A stretch of DNA of 34,969 nucleotides from Branchiostoma floridae (GCF_000003815.2 NC_049986.1:18626237-18661205), one strand, 5' to 3'. Counted from the stretch's first letter, positions 20,265 to 33,200 are shown. Translations and numbers: made by a program. The notes: generated by a model not told the origin, from the letters alone.

Positions 20265-20720
20265 TCGCCTGTCTGTCCGCCCCTCTGTCCGTCTGTCTGT
20301 CCGTCTATCTGTCTGTCTGACTGTTTATCTATCTACCCGCCTGTCTGTCGGTCGGTCTTTCTGTCTATATGCCTGCCTGTGTGTCTGTTCGTCTATCTGC
20401 CCGCCTTACTGTCTGTCCGTCTGTCTGTCTGTCTGTAGGCCTGTTTTACCTGCCTGTCTCTCTGACTGTCTTTTTTCTATCTGTCTTATGTGAATATGTC
20501 TGTCTTTCCGTCTGTCTGTCTGCCTGACCGTCTATCTGCCCGCCTGTCTGTCTATCTTTCCGTCTTTCTGTCTTTCTGTTTGTCTTTCCGTCTTTCTGTC
20601 TTTCTGTTTGTCTTTCCGTCTTTCTGTCTTACTGTCTGTCTGTCTTTCCGTCTGTTTGTTGCCCGTCTGTCTGTGTATCTGCCCTCCTGTCTGTCGTTCC
20701 TTCTATCAACCCCATGTCTG
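20265..20720 (+). repeat. CTGT/CTTT tetranucleotide microsatellite, strongly pyrimidine-biased
   Basis: About 450 bp of degenerate CTGT, CCGT, CTAT and CTTT units, nearly free of A on the plus strand apart from CTAT. The open frames in it are low-complexity Cys/Leu/Ser/Val repeats and are not genes. Confidence 0.9.
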
Positions 20721-21111
20721 ACTGTATGTCTGCACTGTCAACACATAAGAATACAACTAAATAAAATACAAAAAAGTAACAATACAAATACATGAAAACA
20801 GATAGTACTAAAAACAGTGAATTTTGATTAGGGTCTAGTTCGAATTCTACATGACTTTGTGCACGAAGAGCCACAGACTGTTCATATTAGATTTAACACA
20901 TTTTGAACTGGTAATTTGTTTCACACTTTGTTCATACTCTTTCTATTCTAGAAACAGAAATCCAGCGTACATTCATCATATCGAAGGCATTACTGTATGT
21001 TTTGCTAGCACGTTTGGGACGTTTTAAGATATCTTTATCTAAGTTTTATTTCTATGTTCATACCAATTGTCCAGATAATACAGTAGAGAGAACTAGACGC
21101 CCCTGACGGAG

Positions 21112-21211
21112 ATGGGTCTCGGCTGGCCGGCCTTGTGTCTGCTGCTGGCGGTGTGTCTGTCCACAGGACACGGGTACAACATCCTGGACGACATCTTCGG
21201 TGTAGATCAGC
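21112..21211 (+). CDS. FCGBP-like gene exon 1: signal peptide
   Basis: Encodes M-G-L-G-W-P then [14 protein letters not shown], a good signal peptide, then [12 protein letters not shown]. Donor C|GTAAGT. The ATG at 21112 is the first after a possible acceptor (TTGTCCAG at about 21073), so an untranslated exon may precede it. Ends in phase 1. Confidence 0.8.
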
Positions 21212-24200
21212 GTAAGTTGGAATCACATTTTACAAATATTCCTCAATAGATTGTTTCTATCATACTCATTTTTTGTATTTTGGAAATAAGTTAAGGCCGT
21301 ATCGCACTGCGGAGTTCAAAAGATATTCAACGAATTTCAGAGATAAAGAAGGGATTTTCCTACATTTTGTGTATTTTCTTGTCTTCTAAATCATGCCTAT
21401 GCGCATTACGCAATATCTTAATGATTTCAGTTAATTTGTATGTAGCATTTTTTCTGCTACATATATACACTTAGACGCTATCATATCACTCGTTGGAAAG
21501 AAAATTTATCGGTTAACGTTGTAGACTGTCATAGTTGGGCAGTATCCGTGATATATTTGTTCAAGCTAGACAATAATACTACATCAATAAGAGTATCCGC
21601 ACTACTTTTCGAATCAAGTATGCAAGGTAGTGATACAAGTTACCATCAATGTAACGTTACATGATTATAGATGATAGTACGTAAATGTACAAGCCATTTA
21701 GGTTACAGCTAATTTGCCTGGTGAGAAGGTTAGTGTGAGTGCTCTTATCGTCTCAAGTTAGTCTCAACTGTAAAGAAATTAAATCTTTCCAATATCTGAT
21801 CTGAGTGCGTTTCCTCCCCCTTGTTTGTAGCTGTGAGTCGAGTGAAGCGGCAGGGCACGGACAGTAACCAATGTCTCAGCAACCCGTGTCAAAACGAGGG
21901 CATATGTCTGGACGCGGACGGCAAGTACACGTGCCTGTGTAAGGCCGGGTGGAAAGGAACCAACTGCGACCAAGGTAGAGCTCACTCAGTGTGGTACTTT
22001 TACGAGTACATAGTGTTTTTGGTGACGCCTCTGTGGCGAGCATTGCGTAGTATTGCGTGTTGTTTGCAAAGAATTTCAGGAACGTACGAACTGAGAGGTA
22101 TCTAATACCAGCTCAAAAAATGAACAGCCATGCCTTCATATATCAGAGTTACCAACCTAGGATTGATGTGTTCAAAACTTCGTACTTTCCCAAAACTATC
22201 GTAGGATGGAATTTGTTATCACCAAGTACAGTACGTAGGGACATCTTCTCCGAATAGTTTTAAAGAACGCTTGCAGATAGATGTGCAAAAGTTAGATGTG
22301 ACGGGTTGTGTAGCTTTATTTTCTTGGAAAGTCCAGGTATGCCTGGTGTTTGCGAATGGTGTCCATCCCAGTAATCATTGCATCTGTGCCTTGGCTTAGT
22401 TCTTACTTGACCATACATGTATGCCATTAAATTTCGCTTCGTTCCTTTGCACTTTATTCAGACCCTTAAATTCCTAGAAATCTACAGTTAATTCATTCCC
22501 TTGTATCAACAGTCAGCGCTGTCCAACTAGCTCTGTTGATAAGACAATAGACCGATCCTATCGAACAAATCGAACCCCCTGTTCGATTTCAAACCATGAT
22601 CAAACTAACTAGAGGCGGAGCTTTGGGATCGGTTTATTAGTGGCTATTTGTTACATGATTACGGTATCTTTAGTACTTTTGAATCAAAGAAGAATAAGAT
22701 AATTAAAAGATAATGAGACTTACTCACGCTTGTTTCACGTTTGTGCTATCGCTTTTTCCTTGCAGTTCTGACCAGACCAGACAATAAGGGGAAAGAGTTC
22801 CTGTTCGGATTTCTTCAAAACTTTGACGACGCCCCCACTCTGGAGGTCTTCATAACCAGCTCAAGCTCGGTCCCAATAGATGTCACCATCTCCGCCCCGG
22901 GAGCGGACTTCTTTCACCAGCTCCAAGTCTCTAAAGACACGATCGAGGTAAGTTAATGGACCGTTTCTAACTCATTCCCCGTATCAATAAAGCAGATAAG
23001 GGGCTAACCGCCATATCTGTGCCCTTGATATTGCTGTAAATGCATTATATTCAATTTCGCGGTAGCGGGAAAAAGGACTTTTCGCGGTGGTTTTAAGATC
23101 GCAGTAGCACCATGCACTGTAGTGAAACGGCCACCGCGAAAACCGCGAACATTAAACCACCGCAAAATTTTCTGCATTTACAGTATATGATTTCAATAAA
23201 CCTTCAATAACGTTAAGCGTTTAGCTATATATAGGGCGACTTTACGTCTTTGGCGTAGTCTGGTGTCTTTTATATCATAAATACTTTTCGTTCCAAAATA
23301 CTGCCCGGCCGGGCCCCGGTTTGCAAAATTGACGTAGGCATTCGTGTCTTATCACAAAACCATTACTGCGTTACAGATCGTGAACGTCCCAGCATCGCTG
23401 CAGTTGTTCGAAAGCGAGAGGGCAGAGAAGGGCATCTCCATCAGTGCCGAGTCTGAAGTCATCGTGTACGGAGTCAACAAGTACCGAGCCACCACCGACG
23501 GCTTCCTCGCCCTTCCTGAAGACGTTCTCGGCACTGAGTACTTCGTCGCCTCCTACACACCAATTTCTTCCACGCTCTATTCTGAATTCGGCATTTTCGG
23601 AGTTCACGACGACACCAGAGTGACAGTGACTTTGACGGACGATGCGTACTTCCAGGACAGTCGTTACGATGCAGGGGATACTATCACCTTCAAACTAGAC
23701 CGGTTCGAGGCAGTTCAGATCCAGGGTAGAGGCCCGACGGCAGATCTGACGGGTTCTCACGTGGTGTCCGACCAACCGGTGTCCGTCATGTCTGGAAGCA
23801 GGTTCGTTTGTTTGTTTCACATAAACAGTTGACTACCAGTTTTGTACGTCGTGCTGCTTTCGACACATCTTCAAGATCACTCACACTGTGTTGTAGGCTC
23901 TTTATCGTTCTTAAGGTGTGACTCTCCTCAAAAACGGGACACCGACATAGGAATTATGCCATTTAGTCCTTGATTTGCATAATGAGTATTTGATTATATC
24001 AAGCGTATCCTATCTTCATACCTGAAATCATTGCAATCCGTCAACCTATTCTTGAGTTATACTGTTAAGATTGCACCTAGGGTGTCGCCAAATAGCCTTT
24101 CTAAGGGCAAAGTACTGCAAGGGATTCGAACCCATAACCATCAGATTTAAGTCACCAGCCCTAACCACACGACCACCTTTCTCCCAGGTGCACCAACGTT

Positions 24201-27200
24201 CCCGAGGGTATCACCGCCTGTGACCATCTGGTAGAGCACATCCCTCCCATTCTCACCTGGGGTCTGCAGTTCGTCACCGTTCCGCTGGCCATGCGGGAGG
24301 GCGGCGACATCTTCCGTATCGTCGCCTCCGAGGACGGCACCGAGGTGGACGTGGCAGGGCTCAGCAGCCGCACTCTGGACGCCGGCGAGTGGTGAGGACG
24401 TTTGTTAAGATTCTTTTAATTTTAATCATTGACTACACTTTTACCACATTTGTGGAAGGGTTGACATAACAGGTGACTTTGCAAGATATCAACCCGGAGA
24501 CCAGACTGTAAATAAGATTTGATTCACTCACACTGGGAAGGACCCCTACTATTAATTTTCGATAAGTGCGCTGGGTTCTTTTAACTTCCTCGAGATATAC
24601 ATGTGGCTTTCCCTTAACACTCGACCTCCATTTAACGTCCTATTCGAGGGACGGCTCTAGACGAAGCTAGGTACTCATTCCTCACCTGAGTGAAGTGATG
24701 AAAGTCGTGTAAATCGCCTTTAATTTCCCAAGGGCACAACATCGGCGACATGACAGGTTTCGACCTCTTGTGAATTGGGCCCGAGCCCAAAGCGCTGCCG
24801 ATTACGCCACATAACCACACTAGATTAGAAGGACACAGCCTACTACTAGGTTATGTATATTGCTGAGAAGGTTTACTCTATGCTGCTTGCAGGTGGGAGC
24901 TTGATATTCCATCAGACGAGTATCGCCAGGTGACCGCCTCCGCCCCGGTCATGCTGCTACAGTACAGTAAAGGCAAGGACGCGGACGGCGTCAACAGCGA
25001 CCCCTTCATGATGTACGTGCCGCCCAACGAACAGTTCGCCGCCGACTACACCTTCGGAACGGTGGACTCGCCGTCGTCTCCCTACGCAAGCTTTGTCAAC
25101 GTCATCATCAAGGTTGGTTGCATACTGTTTCCCGCTCGTATACAATTGCAATCTGTAAACTTTCAAGCCAATATTCACTCAGACATGTTCAATCTACCAT
25201 GTCATGTGAAGACTCATATAAACGTACCTATGTCAAAATATATGTAGTACTTGACGAAATGGAGAATGTATTGTAACATTTTAAAACTCTTTTTAATTTG
25301 AATGTATACCATGCCAATACGCAATTTACCTCCATTTTCCTGAGAATAGACTAATACAATGTATTATTGTATTGTTGTACATTGTACTGATTACAACTCA
25401 AACCCAATAAATGTCATGCCTTCCTTCCTAGGATTCTTCCTTCCTTTTCTCCCTTTTCTTCATTCCTTCCCTCTCTGCTTCCTTCCTTCCTTCATCCTTT
25501 CATCCATTCATTTACTCGTTCATTCATCCATTTATCCATTCCAGGGGACGGAGATAGATGGGCTGACGCTGGACGGAGAGGACCTTCCCGAGGGCACCAC
25601 GTGGACGGAGATCCCCGGCACGGACCTGGTAGCCACGCAGCTCACCATCCCCACCGCCGGCACGCACAAGCTCAAGCACTTCTCCGCCATCGTACCCTTC
25701 TCCATCTTCTACTATGGCTTCGCGTCCTACGACTCGGTGGGGTTTCCCGGCGGGTTTCGGCTGGCGAGTTTCCCCAAGAACTGTAAGGTCAGGGAGCCGA
25801 CTCCCGGGGACGGTATCGACAACGACTGCGACAGGCGCGTGGACGAAGAGCTGCTCAACGGAATGTAAGTAACGTTAATACATTATTTTTTTTTTGCCCA
25901 AGCGGCCTCAGCCGGCAAGGCATACGTACTGTATCAAGGGAGTCAATGGTTCAATGATTCTATGAATGGAACCTAGCCCTTCCAAAGGCCCTTCCAAATG
26001 CCTTTTCTTGTTAGGGGCCTTCACCTTTGACATACTTCCCACAATGCATCTCACCACCAATCCTGTTAGTGTTTTAAGATGACATCACAGGAAACACGAG
26101 CCCGCTTATTGGTTAGTAAAACGTTACATTTCTGATGACTCAGTGACGACGACGGCGACGGCTACATTGACGAAGACATCGCCGACTTGGCCCACGACAT
26201 CAACGAATGTGACATGGGTTTGGACCACTGTCACCCCGACGCCGACTGCATCAACACGCACGGCTCCTACAAGTGCCGCTGTCGGCCCGGGTTCACCGGT
26301 GATGGACGGGACTGCTGGAGTAAGTAGCGTTATGTCTATGCAAATAATGGTCTAGGATAAGCCATTTACATTGAGCTGCGTATGTGTGGGGTAAATGCGC
26401 CAAACTTGCTAACATTTCTTGTATAGACCCTTGCTTGATACATGTTCAGACGTGTTTTGCTCATGTTTTACATGTAGGACGAAAATCTCAACGACAATCT
26501 TCTTACAAGACAATTGAATTGTGTACCACGTACTATCCCAAAGATTTCCATTGTTAATGATAGTGTGCCAAGCGCACGACGGACGTGACTAGGCCCATTT
26601 CGAACATGAAACAAGCTTATCATTTATATTTCCCTTCCTATAGCTTGTACAGGTCGTAGGGGAATATATTGTTTTAGCTGGTGTATTCTTCTTCTTTCTT
26701 TTTCTTTTTCTTCTTATGTCATGCTTAAACACCTATTTCGCATGCTGTAAGTCAGGAAGAAATGAACAGAATCTGATCTGTGCTCTCTGTTCTAACATCG
26801 TTATCTAGACCGGGCTATCTGCCAAGCGTTTGCCGACCCGCACATCATATCGTTCGACGGAAAGCTCCACCACTACCAGGGACACTGCACTTACACCATC
26901 GCCAAAACCTGCCCCGGTCACGCCCTCACCAGCGACCTGCCCGTCTTTAACGTGGAGATAAAACTGGAGCCGCGGAGCAACCCGCGCGTCACCTGGGTCA
27001 GGGATGTCTTCATCTCCGTCTTCGGCATCGAAATCGTCTTCAAGAAGTACAAAGAAGTTCTGGTGAGCGTCTTTTGTTTGCTTGTTTGTTTGTTTGTTTT
27101 ATTTACATCTCTGAATTTCGTTCACGATACGTTTATATGAAAGTAATGACCAAAAATATCCACAATTTGTAAAGAGAGGTTGGCAAAGTCTACCAAGTTC

Positions 27201-30200
27201 AGAAGTCTACAGAACTCTAAACATTGATAAAGTGCCTAGCCAAGTAAATCTGGATCAAATTCTGTGGATCTGCTGGCCTATGTCACGGTGCCTAAGTTCG
27301 GTCCTAGAGTTGGCTCAGCTCTGACATGTTGTAAGGGATTCTATTTGTTATTTCGGAGGGTGACGTAAAGCCAGCGGCCCTGTGTACGAGAGAGCTTCAG
27401 GCGCAAGGCTAAGCATTAAGCGCAAAACCCTTGCACGAAAAGAACCCAACACACTTACGAGTAATATCATGGCCATGTGCCTTTGGTTGAAAAGGCGTAA
27501 TCTCTAAGCAGATCCTACAGTAGCATAAGATAGTATCAAAAGATGCCAGAGGAGTGAAGCCGGCCTTGGAGTGTGTTTGACTACCGCTACCCAGTGGCTG
27601 CTGATTCCTCTTTGCCGGCTATTCTCCTTGTCCAGCTTTATTTTGATACTATCTTATACCACTGGTTAATCTGCCTGAAGATTAGAGAACGCGTGTGGTG
27701 ACGAGGCCGCCGTGCAGTTTCACTAGTAGCCCTAAGATTCTACCCCAGATCCCTATCTAGGGTTGTGGTTCTGTTATGTCATGTACACCTTTTTTGTCAT
27801 CTTGAAATACAGATCAACGACCGCTTTGTCCTCCCCCCTGCCGACCCGTATGCCGGGGTCCGCGTCAGGCGGATTGGTCGCTACGTCACGATGGAGGCGG
27901 ACTTCGGGTTGAAGGTCTCCTTCGACGGCGAGCATCGGGTCCAGGTCGTCCTCCCGAGCACGTACGAGGGCGCCACATGCGGTATCTGCGGGAACTACAA
28001 CCGGGACGAGGCAGACGAGTACCTCACACCGGACGGCATCCTGGCGGGAAACGTCATCGACTTTGGGAATTCTTGGAGGGTTCCAAAAGAAGGCGAAATG
28101 TATGCTTATTTCTTGATAAATCTATAAGCAATGCTTATGCAACAGTATAGTTAAGATGCTGACCAAATTGACCATCTAAAGTTTATCCGTCTTTTAAAGC
28201 TTTTTAAGAGGTTTTTCACCGCTTTGAAACTTTTAAATTCTATATTGTTAGTGATACCATATGTGCAATTGCTAGGTCGCGATAATGTCCCTCAATTTAG
28301 ACCAAAATCAATAAACAGCATAATTTTCTAAATGCTTAAGTTTAGTGGTACATAAAACTGTAGGTTAGATTAGTCCTCTCGCACTAGATGTTGCAAAGAT
28401 AAGAGCAGCGCTTATCTCCGTTCTAATAGCCCTTGGGCCACACGGCCTTGGGAAATCACTACAACAAGGATTTTGCTTGGTCACTGTCAGTGGTCTGCGT
28501 GTTCTACTATTATACTAATACAAAGAAAGCTATATATATCATTTTTAAAACCATTAGTATGACTCGGCCGAAGATCGAACTCACGACCTATCGAATACAC
28601 GGCGAACGCCATAGTCACTTGCCCATTATACTGGCCAACAACTGAAAACAACGATTTCTTCTTCTTTTCCAGCTGCCAAGAAAACCCCGATCCTCCAGAG
28701 CCGTGTGATGAAGAACTGCAGCTGATAGCGGCAGAGATCTGTGGCGTACTGAAGGACCCCACCGGCGTGTTTTCTCCGTGCCACGAAGTCTTAGACCCAG
28801 AGGTAAGGTGTCAATCGTGAAAGCCATGTCGTGATTAATCTTTTAGTATATGGATAGCATCCGCACACGCACCAAGTCTCGTACGTTGAAAAAAAAAATG
28901 AAGAAAAAATTTTAACAAAAATGTAAGTCGTACAAAGCAAAAAAAGAAAAGGAAATTTATAGATAAATCAACATGGAAATAATGTCTAATCTATTTCTAC
29001 GTATAGCTACTTGATGGGGTTGACTTCTTTTCCGCATGCATGAATTGTCCGACATGTTCTTATATAAAGGGGTTGGGCGACTTGAGCAAGAAGGTTGTTT
29101 TTTGTCGGTCGGTAAGGTGAGAAAAGCTTGGAAAAGTTTTGTAGATTTTAAGGAAAAATTCGCTTGTTTCAGAATTGCAATTTGAACATTGACATAATAA
29201 AACGAGCCGCATTGCTAGCATTGCAGGGCATCAAAGCATGATACAACACGTCACATCATTGCAGTAAACAAGACAAAGCACTGCACAGCATAACGCAACA
29301 AGTTAACAACGATGCAGAATCGGACAGGAAAATTGATACTGAATGCTCCAAACAGGACACTGTCAACTGAAGTATATTCTCGGTTGGGCTGGAAGGACAT
29401 TAAAACAACACATCAATACTACAATGCCGTACTCATCTACAAATCCCCAAACGACAAACGCTCACCCAACATACGCCAGACGTGTGTCTACTGCCAAGAC
29501 AAGGGCACAAAAACAACCAGGCAAAGTGCAAGCAATCAAATGGTTGTCCCAAAACCCCAGCAAGAGACCTTCAGAAGAGCCATAGCCTACCTCGGACCCA
29601 ACATCTGGAACATTCTACCACCAGACATACGCACAGCCTCGACTCTAACAGACTCTTAAAGTAACAGAAACGGCCAAAACGAACGGACTCAAACCATGTA
29701 GCAGCTCACACTGGTATGTATTGTACATGTGTAAAAATCTATGTATAGACTAAGAATATAAACTGTACCGGTTATTTATTTTGTTTGACGTCTTCCCTTA
29801 TCCCCTCTATGAAAAGCAGCATGTGGAAGTCATTCTGTTACGACGCATCAAGGAATGAATTAAAGAAAAAAATCCAATGCTGCTACATGTACAAGTTATT
29901 AGCTTGGTATCCAACCGTATTATAACTCCCGAATCTCCGGCGAGGACAGAAGAGACCTGGTAGCTACGGCAGGATACCAGACTACCAAGTTATTTCTCAT
30001 GGATCATGCTTAGTTGTGCCGTTTCAATGATAAGACTTAAAACGTTGTGACTCTCGTTTCTCAGTACATGACGACGACGTGTGTGTACGACGTCTGTACG
30101 CTTTTCGAAGACAACCAGAAGGCACTTTGCGCCAACCTGCAAGCCTACGCCGACACCTGCATCGAGTCGGGCGTCGACATGGGTGCCTGGAGAAGCGACG

Positions 30201-33200
30201 ACTTGTGTCGTAAGTTGTGACCAAATAGTAATTAACCATATCACGTAGTTAACATGTGATGATGCACGCCATGTTGTACTCTTTTGTTAAGTTGTGAATA
30301 ATCAAGTTGCTCTCTTTTATTTGTGTTTAAAAAAACTACTGAACATGTCGCACAGTTTTACATGACCAGTCCTCGGGTTCGGATTATTGATCAACTTGCT
30401 ACATAGACAATATTAATCAAAATCTCAGATTGGTCTCGGTTTGCGATGGTTCGACGATCGGTCGACGCATGTGACCAGGCAGACCTTGGTATCCGTCAGT
30501 GTGTATGATGTCTACTCTCCAAGCAGAGGTTAGGCTGCGGCTGTTTTTTAAACGTTTTTTAGTCATTTTTATTGGGCTTTCTATTTTATATTTCATCTTG
30601 CTGTGTCAAGTGAGGTTTTGACACAGCAAGATAAAATACAAAATAGAAACCCCGATAAAAACGACTAAAAAACGTTAAAAAAACAGCCACAGCCTAACCT
30701 CTACTTGGAGGGTATATGATGTCACGGTCACCGTTGGGAAAAGGGCCCCCACGGGTATACGTAGTTTACCCGCCGGGTGCTGAGTTTACCCGCCTAGGTA
30801 CTGAGGCTGTGCATTACTCAGCCTTTCTCTATCCGCAGCTTTGACCTGCCCTGCACACAGCGAGTACAACTCCTGCGCCAGCCCCTGTCCTGCCACGTGC
30901 GCGGACGTGTCCGCCCCGTTCTACTGCAGCGTGAACGAGTGTGTGGAGAGCTGTGAGTGCGAGGCCGGCTATGTTCTGGACGGGGACACCTGTGTGCTGA
31001 GAGAGCAGTGCGGGTGCTTCAGCGCTGGCACATACTACATGGTAAGACATCCTTATTTAAAGGTAAAGGTAAATATAGTGCCATACATCTGTTACAGTTG
31101 CGTAGGGATGGCGCCCATCTGCATTTCTGTAGCCCTTGGGCCACACATTTGTGCAAGCCACTTTACAGCAAGGGGCTAGTCCGCTGGTAGTGGTGTGTGT
31201 TAAACTCCCATACTCTTCCTCACAAGTGCTTAATGCTAAGCAGAGAAAGTAGCATGTACCATTTTTAAAGTCTTTGGTATGATTCGGCCGGGGATCAAAT
31301 TCACGACCTACCAAATGAAAGGCGAGGCACTAGACCGACTCTACCATTGCAACAATGCTAACAGGATTGATTTACTTCATTTCCAGATCGGCGACAGTTG
31401 GACAGAAGACTGTAGCCGGGAGTGTGAGTGTGTCGGTAAGAACGACAAACAGTGCCGGGAGATCAGCTGCCACGACGCCGCCTTCTGCGGTACTGTGGAC
31501 GGAATACAAGGGTGCCACTGCTCACCGGGATACGTAGGAAACGGATCGTTCTGCGAATGTAAGTTTCCATTACATTACATAGAAAAACTGTCCCTGTGAG
31601 ACTTAGTGCGCCGGTAGATGAGATGGTGGAGAAGGACGTGCACATCCCTCCTTCACCTTAAAAAGTCACATGCAGGCCAGGTAGACGGCGAGCCTACCAT
31701 TGTCTTCCAAGACAGATGGATTCCGACATAGGAAAATATATTAAAGAATGTCTAGACCCTGGAAATCCCTCCAATGATTGTAAAACACAATTTGCATACC
31801 AGACTATGCACCCTTGTAAGTAGATTAGCCTAATAGAACTGTAGTTATGTATCAGTAGATGCCATGCTTTGTACTTTGTACAATTGTTGCGCAATAAAGT
31901 TATATATATTATCTTTGCACTTTTGTTAAGTTAATGAAGAATGAATTTCTGACAATCGCAAAAAATACATACCCACATTAGTTTCAAACATCAGATCCAG
32001 ACCGTTGACTAAGCAATGTCCCCGGATGTCGAACCTTTCTCAACGTGTCAACATATTTTTTTTGTTTACAGTTTTTGACCCTTGTATGAGTAACCCGTGC
32101 CTGAATGGTGGAATCTGCTCGGACGAGGATAACGGTGGATACAGCTGTGAGTGCGTGGGGAGATGGACCGGGGACAACTGCGACGAAGGTACTTGTACAT
32201 TTTACTCGCCAAGGCCAGTGTTTGGAGATGTAAGAAACCAACCTTGTATGAATAACAACCAGCATTACATTTTTGACAGGCATTGTTTCATACAAAACAG
32301 ACTCACCAAAGATAAACCATGGGCTCACTACCCTAGCCATCCAGAGTGATGCGGGCTGTTGCAAGGCTTTAGCCTTTGGTCCACACCAGGCGGGGTAATT
32401 TCTACTCTCTGGGCTGTTTGGACTCGGGAGCCCGTCTAAAGCCTAGCAGCGGCCCTCGATACTCGATGGCTGTCCAGATTATCGTCATACTTGCCGTGCT
32501 CGTCAAGCTTTCAGAAGATTAATTGGTCTGTGTAACACAAACCCTGCTGTCCGGGGGCTGTAACTGGTCCCTCCTCTCTAGGAGGCCGGTGGATGTTGGG
32601 TGGGCTGCTATAAGCGAAATTTAATCAGGCTAATCCAAACTCAGCTTATGGAGTGTATTTGAGATTACGTACACGTGCCTAGATACTGATACATGAAATT
32701 TCACTGCCCAGGTTCCGTCTGCAGAGCTACTGGAGACCCCCACTACGACACGTTCGACGGGAGGTACTTTGAGTTCCAGGGTCCCTGCAGGTACACGCTG
32801 ACCAAGGACATCAGCAACGTGGAAACCTTTAACATAGAGATCCAGAACCGGCCGCTGTCCATCTCCCCAGCCGTCTCGGTGGTGCGCGAGATGTACGTGT
32901 ATGTGCACGGGTACAGCATCTCAATCGTAGGCAGGACAATCCAGGTGAGATCATCTATACGCGTAGCGTACGTAGTCCAGTGGCTAGCTGGCCTGCCTCT
33001 GGAACTAGCAGCCGTGAGTTCCTTCCGACTGTGTCACTCACATGACATGCACACTACTGGAAACTTTGCAGCGGGACTTTGAGCATTACTGGCTTTGGAT
33101 AAGTTAGGAATAAAAGCCAAGTAGGGGTTAATTGGCCTAGGAGTGTTGGACGGCAAACTGTCCTCCTCGGCCGGCCATCTAACTCCTCTCGCAAGTTTTC

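Larger units (their letters stand above)
16074..21111. other. Intergenic stretch before the FCGBP-like gene
   Basis: No coding gene is recognised. It holds a dispersed repeat (17241-17570), two possible non-coding exons (about 17085-17204 and 18145-18301), short direct repeats (CACTAATTCGCGA at 19456 and 19476; CCGAACTATAGCTGTG at about 19997 and 20021) and a CTGT-rich microsatellite (20265-20720). Confidence 0.5.

Noticed and set aside
20224-20795. Plus-strand ORFs of 63-101 codons rich in Cys, Leu, Ser and Val
   Set aside because: They are translations of the CTGT-rich microsatellite.
23352-23607. Minus-strand ORFs of 60-78 codons
   Set aside because: Antisense shadows of FCGBP-like exon 4.
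30829-31050. Minus-strand ORF of 73 codons
   Set aside because: Antisense shadow of the TIL exon, open because of the exon's GC-rich codons.
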